Assembly: GCF_003999875.1 (NCBI RefSeq)
Contig: NZ_RQVJ01000003.1
Location: 62,001 to 126,000, forward strand
Source of the DNA: Veillonella sp. 3310
GTDB taxonomy: Bacteria; Bacillota; Negativicutes; Veillonellales; Veillonellaceae
Length of the DNA: 64,000 bases
Direction: 5' to 3'
Position numbers and translations under genes: made by a program. Below, in pieces: positions 57,540-64,000 of the stretch (position 1 is the first letter of the stretch; each line of letters starts with the position of its first letter). The notes under the pieces were generated by a model. That model did no database searches. It saw nothing but the letters and a program-made list of their open reading frames with translations, and had not been told where the DNA came from.

Positions 57540-57569
57540 GAAACAAAGGGGAATCTTCCCTTTTGTTTC
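57540..57569 (+). terminator. Hairpin after the 3D-domain gene
   Basis: GAAACAAAGGGGAA (57540-57553) pairs with TTCCCTTTTGTTTC (57556-57569). No T run follows, so it may terminate weakly or protect the RNA end. Confidence 0.65.
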
Positions 57570-57588
57570 CAGTACAGTCGAAATCATT

Positions 57589-57804
57589 ATGAACACAAAA
57601 GAAATCAGCAAAATAAGTCCTAGAAGAGAGTATTGTCTAAGAAATTATAAGCAATACTGGTGGACATATGAATGGTATATGTGTGACTTATACAGGATTA
57701 CTAAGAAAGATAAAAGATGTCCTCTATGTCGTTGCAGGGCTAACTACTCAAGGATTCGTAAGATTGGAAAACGCAATAAAAAGACGGGAGTTATATACAA
57801 ATGA
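57589..57804 (+). CDS. Small Cys-containing basic phage protein
   Basis: A 71-residue basic protein with a CPLCRC motif and Tyr/Trp-rich centre. No ribosome-binding site is seen and its end overlaps the ThyX start, so the call is tentative. Confidence 0.5.
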   Translation: MNTKEISKISPRREYCLRNYKQYWWTYEWYMCDLYRITKKDKRCPLCRCRANYSRIRKIGKRNKKTGVIYK

Positions 57805-58460
57805 GGGTAGAAATAAAATATATAGAGTCTTTAAATAAATGTATCAACGGCATGAGTATGTGCTATGGTGCAAAATGTAGTATCAACTCACTAGTAAAAG
57901 CAGTTGGTGCTGGTCATCTATCCTTGCTAGAACATGCGAATGCAACGTTTGAAGTAGAGTGCAGTCAAAAGTGTTTAGCACAGATTACAAGGCACAGACA
58001 TTTCAGCTTTACGGTTGAATCCACACGTGGGAAGGATATCACGGAGAATGGGTACTATGAGTTACCACTGAAAGACAAAGAACTCAACGATACTATCAAT
58101 CAGTTGTGGAAACTAAGTGTTGAAGCCTATGGACTACTAGTCGATAGTGGTGAGTCTAAAGAACATGCAGCCTATGTATTGCCACTCATGACAAACGTAA
58201 AGTTTTATATCACTGGAAATTTACGAGTGTGGTTTGAATATCTACAGAAAAGACTATGCAATAGAGCCAGCGATGAACATAAAGAACTAGCACTAGAGAT
58301 TTACAAGCGATTACACGTACAGTATCCACCTATTTTTAATTCTACGGTCATGGGTCTGTGTGAGGGATGTAAAGAGAGTTCTTGTGACTTCACCGTACAT
58401 AAAACGCAAGCCAAAAATCCACTAGTAAAAGTCATTAAAGAAATGGAGCAAGAATTATGA
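57801..58460 (+). CDS. thyX: Flavin-dependent thymidylate synthase
   Basis: ThyX makes dTMP from dUMP with FAD and methylene-tetrahydrofolate. The ThyX motif RHR-x7-S appears as RHRHFSFTVES (residues ~74-84), and AAYVLPLMTNVKFYITGN with a later RLCNRASDEHKELAL segment completes the active site. 219 residues is typical. It pairs with the phage dUTPase to supply dTTP. Confidence 0.95.
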   Translation: MRVEIKYIESLNKCINGMSMCYGAKCSINSLVKAVGAGHLSLLEHANATFEVECSQKCLAQITRHRHFSFTVESTRGKDITENGYYELPLKDKELNDTINQLWKLSVEAYGLLVDSGESKEHAAYVLPLMTNVKFYITGNLRVWFEYLQKRLCNRASDEHKELALEIYKRLHVQYPPIFNSTVMGLCEGCKESSCDFTVHKTQAKNPLVKVIKEMEQEL

Positions 58461-58606
58461 ACACGTTGACATTATGGACTGCATTTATCTTTATTTTGGT
58501 AGAGACATTTTTATTCATTTACTTAACGTATTTAATTCAACAAAACAATCTATTAACTCAATTCTTATCAAAAAAGAATTGGTCTAATGGATATATAGAT
58601 TTATAA
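58457..58606 (+). CDS. Very small single-pass membrane protein
   Basis: A 49-residue product starting MNTLTLWTAFIFILVETF: one membrane helix at residues 5-27 and a short polar tail. It overlaps the ThyX stop by ATGA, which supports translation by coupling. It could be holin-like or purely structural; nothing decides. Confidence 0.5.
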   Translation: MNTLTLWTAFIFILVETFLFIYLTYLIQQNNLLTQFLSKKNWSNGYIDL

Positions 58607-58621
58607 AAAGGAAAGCAAAAT

Positions 58622-58909
58622 TTGATTATACACTACTATTTAGCAGATATTGCCAATGACGGCAACATGTATTTGTTAGGAGTTAGTGGAGACGATAGTA
58701 ACGAAATATTAGATTATCTTGAGAGCCAATATAAAGAGGTAATCTATTTAGAAACAAAAGAAAAGAACAAGCGAAATCGTAAGCATGGGTCAAAAGAAAT
58801 ACCATGCGGAATGATTGTAACATGTAAGTATTATTGCGATAGGTGTCAATCACTTGTTAGGTCAAAGAGGATTGTTAAACACGACAGGAGATTTACAGTA
58901 TGGCAATAA
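58622..58909 (+). CDS. Small phage protein with Cys pair, unknown
   Basis: A 95-residue protein starting at TTG 58622 with AAGGAAAG upstream. It has CKYYCDRCQ, a possible zinc site, near the end. Its end overlaps the sigma-like gene. Confidence 0.6.
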   Translation: MIIHYYLADIANDGNMYLLGVSGDDSNEILDYLESQYKEVIYLETKEKNKRNRKHGSKEIPCGMIVTCKYYCDRCQSLVRSKRIVKHDRRFTVWQ

Positions 58910-59571
58910 CATTGATTTCTTTTCTTGCAGAAAATTACAACGAGATAATCGAACTAGAGAGACTATATCGTATGGACTCATTTCAAGCGTTTACAGACGA
59001 TAGAAAACAGGCGAGGATATACAAGAAGCTGTTATCGTATGGTGAAACGTTTGTAGAATCTCCCGAAGAGTTAATCATTCGTGAAGAGGATAACAAGGCG
59101 ATGTTAAAAGCATGTCTTGCGGTCAAACGTAAAATCGGGGAGAAAAAATTTCATATGATGTGGCTTCGATATGGCTATCAAATGAAAATATCAAAGATTG
59201 CAGACCAAATGGGATACAGTAAACAATACGTATCTAAAGCAGTAAGACAGGCGATGAGAGACAGCATGCGTACAATCATTAGAATGATACGTCAAGGCGT
59301 GTTAGACAAAGATATGCTATCTAATAAACGTGGGTACTATGTGGCAACAACACCACAAAATAAACTACGGTATCCATGCGACAGTGCCAAGGAAACGTGG
59401 GTAGAAACAACAGTTAGAAATAATCAGCTACGATACAAAACTAAATGCATGATTCCCGAATATCTACATGATTCGTTTAAAGATAAAGAAACAATGTGTA
59501 TTCTTTGTCAGAATCACTTAGGAGAAAGCACATGTACTAGAAAGTCAGCAAATAAAGGTAAAGGAGAATAA
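58900..59571 (+). CDS. Sigma-70 region 4-like HTH protein of the phage
   Basis: A 223-residue protein. MISKIADQMGYSKQYVSKAV-type sequence around residues 100-125 is a helix-turn-helix as in phage sigma/ArpU-like late regulators. A C-terminal zinc-type CILCQNHLGESTC follows. It may switch on late genes. No sigma region 2 is evident. Confidence 0.7.
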   Translation: MAITLISFLAENYNEIIELERLYRMDSFQAFTDDRKQARIYKKLLSYGETFVESPEELIIREEDNKAMLKACLAVKRKIGEKKFHMMWLRYGYQMKISKIADQMGYSKQYVSKAVRQAMRDSMRTIIRMIRQGVLDKDMLSNKRGYYVATTPQNKLRYPCDSAKETWVETTVRNNQLRYKTKCMIPEYLHDSFKDKETMCILCQNHLGESTCTRKSANKGKGE

Positions 59572-59606
59572 CCATTAATATTACAGCACAATCACTAAAT
59601 GACAAT

Positions 59607-60368
59607 ATGTTGAGCGTACGTTTAGACGCAGATTATGTATATCTAGCAGATGTATCTGACATACACATCGGCAACATTTATCACAACAAAGAAGTCTTTG
59701 AAAAATTCATCAAGAGTGTCGCAGAGATTCCAAACATGTATGTAATCATTGGTGGTGATTCGACAGACGGAAGTAGCACTACTACCGCAAGTTCTTTATT
59801 CGAGGAAAACATACATGGGTCTGAACAAGTGTTGACGGCGGTAAAAATGCTAGAGCCTATCAAAGACAGAATATTATTCGTACGTAGTGGAAACCACGGA
59901 TATGAACGTGCATTAAAGCACGGCAAGATGATTCCCGAACAGATGTTAGCCTACATGCTTGATAAGCCGTTTTACCACGGATGTGCTAGTGCTTTTATCA
60001 ATGTACGTGAAAACTGTTATGTTATTGGCACATGGCACAACTCTAAAAGACCTAATGCGATGGAATGGCTACAGACGGATATAACATTCTTTGAACATCT
60101 ACATAAGACAGACTATGAACGCAAGCTAGTGGCACAGCCTAATAGATATGCTAAATGCTGGACGTTAAAAGAACGTTACGATATTCAAACAGGGTCATTT
60201 CTTGGATGGGGAGGCTATAGCGCAGATAAAGGCTATAGACCATCCAACAGTGGTACAGCGGTTGTTGAACTAAGCGGTGGACATAACAAGCGAGGTATCA
60301 GAGTGTTTGAACACATTGACCATGTTAAAGAGTTAGTAACACTTAGAAAGCAAATTCAAAAGGAGTAG
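59607..60368 (+). CDS. Calcineurin-like metallophosphoesterase
   Basis: Motifs are DVSDIHIGN (D-x-H), IIGGDSTDG (GD) and VRSGNHGYERA (GNH). The usual GHxH block is changed to GTWHNS. The ATG at 59607 has no ribosome-binding site, whereas AAAGGAG lies eight bases before an in-frame ATT at 59574, so translation may begin there and add 11 residues. It may cleave nucleic-acid ends or cyclic nucleotides. Confidence 0.85.
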   Translation: MLSVRLDADYVYLADVSDIHIGNIYHNKEVFEKFIKSVAEIPNMYVIIGGDSTDGSSTTTASSLFEENIHGSEQVLTAVKMLEPIKDRILFVRSGNHGYERALKHGKMIPEQMLAYMLDKPFYHGCASAFINVRENCYVIGTWHNSKRPNAMEWLQTDITFFEHLHKTDYERKLVAQPNRYAKCWTLKERYDIQTGSFLGWGGYSADKGYRPSNSGTAVVELSGGHNKRGIRVFEHIDHVKELVTLRKQIQKE

Positions 60369-60371
60369 CAT

Positions 60372-60560
60372 ATGGGTAGTATACGCAAGGTGAAAACACC
60401 AATACAAGCAATCGTTAAGAAATGCATGGAATGTTGCTGTAGTGTCAAAGAAGAGGTTAGACAATGCGATATGTACGATTGTGCATTATGGGGATTTAGA
60501 CTTGGCGATGAAGTACCTATTGAGAAACCTAAAGAGAAAAAGACAAAACATAAGAAATAA
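60372..60560 (+). CDS. Small cysteine-rich basic phage protein
   Basis: A 62-residue protein with CMECCCS and CDMYDC, probably a single zinc knuckle, and a Lys-rich tail. AAGGAG precedes the ATG, overlapping the stop of the phosphoesterase. Such proteins are common in phage early regions. Confidence 0.65.
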   Translation: MGSIRKVKTPIQAIVKKCMECCCSVKEEVRQCDMYDCALWGFRLGDEVPIEKPKEKKTKHKK

Positions 60561-60567
60561 CATTCTG

Positions 60568-60603
60568 AAAACACATCAAGTAAAAATGGTGTGTTTTATT
60601 TTT
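60568..60603 (+). terminator. Terminator of the central phage operon
   Basis: AAAACACATC (60568-60577) pairs with GGTGTGTTTT (60588-60597), then a T-rich tail. Confidence 0.85.
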
Positions 60604-60627
60604 TAGAGATATTTATTCCAAAAAGTA

Positions 60628-60656
60628 TTTACAATATTCTGAAAACGTGCTATTAT
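60628..60656 (+). promoter_or_regulatory. Promoter of the third phage operon
   Basis: TTTACA (60628-60633), 17-bp spacer ending in extended TGC, TATTAT (60651-60656). It closely resembles the 47351 promoter around the -10. Confidence 0.88.
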
Positions 60657-60685
60657 ATAAACAAGAAAGGAGATTTTAGAAACAA

Positions 60686-60991
60686 ATGAGTGAAAAAGAC
60701 AAATACAAGTCATACAATCGACAGTTTAGAGAAACTCATTTAAGTATTCCAGAAACAAGAGAGTTGCTAGTAAATGACGGCATTGAAAAGAATGTGAAGA
60801 AGATTCAACGGTGTCATAAGTGTGGTAGTATTCCACGGGCAGTATATCAACAGTACAGGAATAGAAACGTCAATCGGGTCTATTTAGAGTGTAGGTATCA
60901 CATGGCAAATAGAACCTATGTATGCTGTAGTTTAGATACGGCGTACAAGTGTTGGAAATTTATCAACAGAAGAGGTGAAGATAATGAATAA
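60686..60991 (+). CDS. Small phage protein with zinc-type cysteines
   Basis: A 101-residue basic protein with CHKCGSIPRA, CRYHM and CCSL in order, a likely zinc ribbon. The end overlaps the next gene. Function unknown. Confidence 0.65.
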   Translation: MSEKDKYKSYNRQFRETHLSIPETRELLVNDGIEKNVKKIQRCHKCGSIPRAVYQQYRNRNVNRVYLECRYHMANRTYVCCSLDTAYKCWKFINRRGEDNE

Positions 60992-61229
60992 AGTAGAAAA
61001 AGCAGCAAGAGAAATTATGAATCAATTATCAGAAGAAGAACTGGTCAGCTTTTTGCAACAGGATTACTCATCTTTAATTAAATTCCTAGAGTTGCGAGTA
61101 AAGTCAATCAATGAAGATACAGAAACAAAAGATAAAACAGATAGGGTAGTTAATGAAGTTATTGCTATGACATTAGAAACATTAAAAGATTTCTTAGTAG
61201 ATATTAACAGCAAAAAAGGAGAGAAATAA
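60984..61229 (+). CDS. Small helical phage protein, unknown
   Basis: An 81-residue acidic helical protein. AGAGGTGA before ATG 60984 sets the start. No family is recognised. Confidence 0.65.
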   Translation: MNKVEKAAREIMNQLSEEELVSFLQQDYSSLIKFLELRVKSINEDTETKDKTDRVVNEVIAMTLETLKDFLVDINSKKGEK

Positions 61230-61267
61230 AAATGTTATAAGTTGTTTAAACCAAAGGGAGAAATGGA

Positions 61268-61495
61268 ATGATGAGATTCAGTAATAGAACGTCAACAGTT
61301 GGATATGCGCTTGCTTTCATAGTAGGTGGATTGTTGGCAGAAAATAATTTAAACTCAGTAAACGCATCCACATTATGGTGGATGTTTGGAATCGGAGCGT
61401 TGTGGTTATGGTTAGTATTTAGTGATATTAAACACCGAATCCAACGTTTGGAAAAGGAAAATAGACAATATAGGGAGGTATATCATCATGTTTGA
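61268..61495 (+). CDS. Small two-segment membrane protein
   Basis: A 75-residue protein with two hydrophobic segments (residues ~10-28 and 33-52) and a charged helical C-terminus. The layout is holin-like, but its place among early genes leaves the role open. Confidence 0.65.
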   Translation: MMRFSNRTSTVGYALAFIVGGLLAENNLNSVNASTLWWMFGIGALWLWLVFSDIKHRIQRLEKENRQYREVYHHV

Positions 61496-61700
61496 TACAG
61501 ACTTAGTTATGAGTGTGGGAAGAACGATAGGCGAACTTAGTGATGAAAGTAGCGAGTTACTTGGATTCCTTGATAAAGTTGCAAGCAACACAGACTTTAA
61601 AAGTAAAACACGTGACGACATCGGTAAAGAAGTTAAATCCATCGAAACATCACTAGCCAACATTACACAGATTTTGGCTTTAGAGTTAAAAGGAGAATAA
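61488..61700 (+). CDS. Small helical phage protein, unknown
   Basis: A 70-residue helical protein. GGGAGGT lies just before ATG 61488, inside the end of the previous gene. No family is recognised. Confidence 0.6.
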   Translation: MFDTDLVMSVGRTIGELSDESSELLGFLDKVASNTDFKSKTRDDIGKEVKSIETSLANITQILALELKGE

Positions 61701-61702
61701 GC

Positions 61703-62146
61703 ATGAAAGAAAGAACACGTGGATTTGAATCCATCAAAGGGTATACAGCCGTATTACCTACACGAAAAACTAAAGGCAGTGCAGGGTATGACATCTCAGT
61801 ACCACAACGCACGGTACTACCAGCTGGTAAGCTAACTGTAGTAGGAACTGGATTAAAAGCCTACATGTTAGACGATGAGTATTTAGCCGTACATATTCGC
61901 TCCAGCATGGCAATCAAACGTGATGTCATCATGGTGAATGCCACAGGAATTATCGACAGCGATTACTATGAGAATGTAGATAATGACGGTCACATTCAGT
62001 TGCCACTACTTAATCTTGATACTAAAGATATTATCTTAGAAAAAGGCGAACGAGTAGCACAGGGAATTTTCATGAAATACTTACTCACAGATGATGATAA
62101 TTCCACAGATACACGTAACGGTGGGATTGGGTCTACGGGTAAATAG
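61703..62146 (+). CDS. dut: dUTP diphosphatase
   Basis: A 147-residue trimeric dUTPase with all five motifs: GSAGYDISVP, IRSSMAIK, GIIDSDYYENV, GERVAQGIF and TRNGGIGSTGK. The fifth motif has Ile where Phe is usual. It cleaves dUTP to dUMP, the substrate of ThyX nearby. Confidence 0.95.
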   Translation: MKERTRGFESIKGYTAVLPTRKTKGSAGYDISVPQRTVLPAGKLTVVGTGLKAYMLDDEYLAVHIRSSMAIKRDVIMVNATGIIDSDYYENVDNDGHIQLPLLNLDTKDIILEKGERVAQGIFMKYLLTDDDNSTDTRNGGIGSTGK

Positions 62147-62148
62147 CA

Positions 62149-62493
62149 ATGGATAAAATATACATAGTATATCACCATGATGTGGATTCTCTAATTTCAT
62201 ACGATAGATACGTATATTCGGTGCATAATAATCTAGTTGATAGCTTGCGTTCGATTGCTAGAGCGTATGAACAGTTAGATAAAAACCAAAAAGAGTATGA
62301 AGAGTTATTGCGAACTGGTGCTCCAAATGATGACAAAGAGTTTTACGAAATCGAGGATAAACTCAGCTGGTTGTTAAGTCGTACGAAGGCATACAACAGA
62401 TATTCACTAGAGGAAGTGGCTTTAGATGAAGAAACTGGAGAGGTAATCAGTACTTGTATGCTAGATAACAAAACAGGCAAGAGAATCTTTTAA
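62149..62493 (+). CDS. Phage protein of unknown function
   Basis: A 114-residue acidic protein with a helical centre. It follows dUTPase by two bases. Nothing is recognised. Confidence 0.65.
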   Translation: MDKIYIVYHHDVDSLISYDRYVYSVHNNLVDSLRSIARAYEQLDKNQKEYEELLRTGAPNDDKEFYEIEDKLSWLLSRTKAYNRYSLEEVALDEETGEVISTCMLDNKTGKRIF

Positions 62494-62508
62494 AAGGAAT
62501 AGGTGGAA

Positions 62509-62976
62509 ATGGTCAAATATCTGAATAAAGCAAATAAAACGAATTTGTTGATATTGTGCTTGATGGCTTCAGAAGCACAACATATAGGTCAAGCCTTGCA
62601 ACTAGAAGGGCAACTTAAACGCAAGGCAACAACAATAAGTACATACGCACAGAATCTCTTTCAAGAGATAATGGAATGTCTTGACGATAGTCAAAAGAAA
62701 CAGATGTTAAGGCTTATTAGAGATAACACAATAGAGGTAGTGCCTACTAATGTGTTTACTAAACGAGAAAGACAGGATGAGGAAGATTCTTGGGTGACAA
62801 TACTAGCACAAAAAGCCTTTGAATCAAACTGTATCAAGTGTCGATTGAAAGACCATAATGCATGCAGTCTAAAAGACGCAATGATACATATGGGGATAGA
62901 TATGGTGCATGAGAATACAGACGATTGTCCGTATCGTGTACAGTTCGATGAACAGGGGAATTTTATCCATGACTGA
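62509..62976 (+). CDS. Phage protein with a Cys motif, unknown
   Basis: A ~155-residue protein: a helical N-terminal half and a C-terminal half with CIKCRLKDHNACSL and DDCPY, a probable metal site. A GTG two codons upstream is an alternative start. Its end overlaps the next gene. Confidence 0.65.
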   Translation: MVKYLNKANKTNLLILCLMASEAQHIGQALQLEGQLKRKATTISTYAQNLFQEIMECLDDSQKKQMLRLIRDNTIEVVPTNVFTKRERQDEEDSWVTILAQKAFESNCIKCRLKDHNACSLKDAMIHMGIDMVHENTDDCPYRVQFDEQGNFIHD

Positions 62977-63373
62977 TTTCTTTAGCAGATATAACAAACA
63001 GGTAAAAGATGACCTTGCGATTATCGATATCGCAATTACAAACGTATATAAAGAAATGAAAAAAGCCAAACAGCATGCACTGGAGAATGGTATCGATGTG
63101 AAACCGTTTGATAGACTTCTTTCAGTGTACCATGCAATAGATAGAACTCATGCACATATCTATACGGCGTTACAGCAATTCAAGCTAGACATTAGAACAA
63201 TTCTAGTGAAAGTCTTTGACATGTATATATACGTTGATACGTTATATCATTGGTACAAACTAAGTGGGTATAGCCAGCTTGAGCAAGAAATCTATAACTT
63301 ATATGTGCTAAGTAAACATCTATATGATTGGACATTTAGAAAACATCAAGCGATTAACGCAGGAGGAGTATGA
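62969..63373 (+). CDS. Helical phage protein of unknown function
   Basis: A 134-residue helical protein. The start at ATG 62969 (AGGGGAA upstream) is preferred to one 20 codons earlier. The stop overlaps the methyltransferase start. Confidence 0.65.
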   Translation: MTDFFSRYNKQVKDDLAIIDIAITNVYKEMKKAKQHALENGIDVKPFDRLLSVYHAIDRTHAHIYTALQQFKLDIRTILVKVFDMYIYVDTLYHWYKLSGYSQLEQEIYNLYVLSKHLYDWTFRKHQAINAGGV

Positions 63374-64000
63374 ATCCATTGATAAATTACCGTGGTGGTA
63401 AAAAGCTGGAGATTAAATATTTCAAGCATTACATACCAGCGGAATATAACAGATATATAGAACCCTTTATTGGTGGCGGTGCGGTATATTTTCACTTAGA
63501 GCCACTAGGCAGAGCAATAATCAACGATGTAAATAAACATCTGATTAATTACTATAGAGGTATCGTTACAGACGGCAACAGGGTGATAGAAGAACTTAAA
63601 GAATTAAAGTCTACTATTGGTAACATGAAAGATGTAGACCGTGAACGTAAACTCTTTAATGAACTAAGAGATTGTTACAACGGATTAAAAGACAGTAAGT
63701 ATCACGAATCTACGTTATATCACTTTTTGAATAAACTAAGCCATGGGTCAAGGTTCAGTGTCAACAGTCAAGGACATTATAACAACTCATATGTAGGTAG
63801 ACCTAACCTACCAGTGACGGTTACAGAAAAACATGTTGAGTTACTAAAGAATACACAGATATGTAATACAGACTACAAAGAAATCATGAACATGGCAACA
63901 GAAGATGACTTTATCTTTTTAGACCCTCCATATGATTGTGCATACACTTGTTATGGTAACAAAGGAAATCCATTCAAAGAACAAGAGCATGTAGAATTAT
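63370..64000 (+). CDS. D12-class DNA adenine methyltransferase (3' end beyond window)
   Basis: The frame from ATG 63370 (AGGAGGAG upstream) stays open to the window edge, about 210 codons. NYRGGKKLEIKYF, the SAM-binding FIGGGAVYF and the catalytic FLDPPYDCAY are those of Dam/D12 N6-adenine methyltransferases. With the cytosine methyltransferase it suggests phage self-methylation against host restriction. The C-terminal end is missing from the window. Confidence 0.93.
   Translation, partial: MNPLINYRGGKKLEIKYFKHYIPAEYNRYIEPFIGGGAVYFHLEPLGRAIINDVNKHLINYYRGIVTDGNRVIEELKELKSTIGNMKDVDRERKLFNELRDCYNGLKDSKYHESTLYHFLNKLSHGSRFSVNSQGHYNNSYVGRPNLPVTVTEKHVELLKNTQICNTDYKEIMNMATEDDFIFLDPPYDCAYTCYGNKGNPFKEQEHVEL

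Overview
The window is a chromosome segment of a low-GC Firmicute (A+T-rich, strong AAGGAGG ribosome-binding sites). Gene content suggests a Negativicutes/Veillonella-type host (inference; no 16S or marker search was possible). It has two parts: about 38 kb of host chromosome (1 to ~37.95 kb) and about 26 kb of a phage or prophage early region (~38.0 kb to the right edge, continuing beyond it).

Host part. The left edge cuts atpD; atpC follows and is unusually short. Next come a convergent aminotransferase, a RuBisCO-like protein, a WalJ/YycJ-like metallo-hydrolase and rlmH. The protein quality-control cluster tig-clpP-clpX-lon-engB follows, then a polyprenyl synthase, tatC, a PepSY protein, queC (convergent), trmB, an ftsW/rodA gene, a uracil/xanthine permease, tRNA-Ser(UGA), an MFS transporter, a universal stress protein, a DUF2157/GDYXXLXY pair, an ArsR-type regulator, an AEC transporter, modABC, glmS behind a clear glmS ribozyme, trpS, small membrane proteins, an amino-acid ABC transporter and an RNase PH-RdgB fusion. 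Four intergenic gaps carry a family of nested palindromes whose arms differ in sequence but keep pairing, around a shared CAAAC...GTTTG core.

Phage part. A lambda-repressor-like HTH gene with its own promoter is followed by an oppositely oriented DnaE-type DNA polymerase III alpha subunit. Then come an SSB-like protein, an AT-rich array of about 14 TCTATAGATT-like iterons (candidate origin), a DnaG-type primase, a DnaB-type helicase, a RecB/Cas4-like nuclease, a deoxynucleotide-kinase-like P-loop protein, RusA, a C5-cytosine methyltransferase interrupted at a G6 tract, ThyX, a sigma-like HTH protein, a phosphoesterase, dUTPase and a Dam-like D12 methyltransferase cut by the right edge. This gives the element nearly its own replisome and dTTP supply. 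No integrase or structural genes are in the window.

Most striking region. Between the helicase and the nuclease lies a self-contained transcription unit: a near-consensus promoter (47351-47379), ~530 nt of untranslated, highly structured leader, a Ro60/TROVE-like protein of the DUF2828 type with an intact vWA MIDAS motif, and a strong terminator (49392-49432). Two leader hairpins have T-loop-like apical loops (GGUGCAA..CC), and one sits on a helix with bulged U and C. This resembles a phage-borne Ro-Y RNA particle. A second oddity is a run of six paralogous small proteins (53818-56904) with duplicated partner genes, of unknown function.
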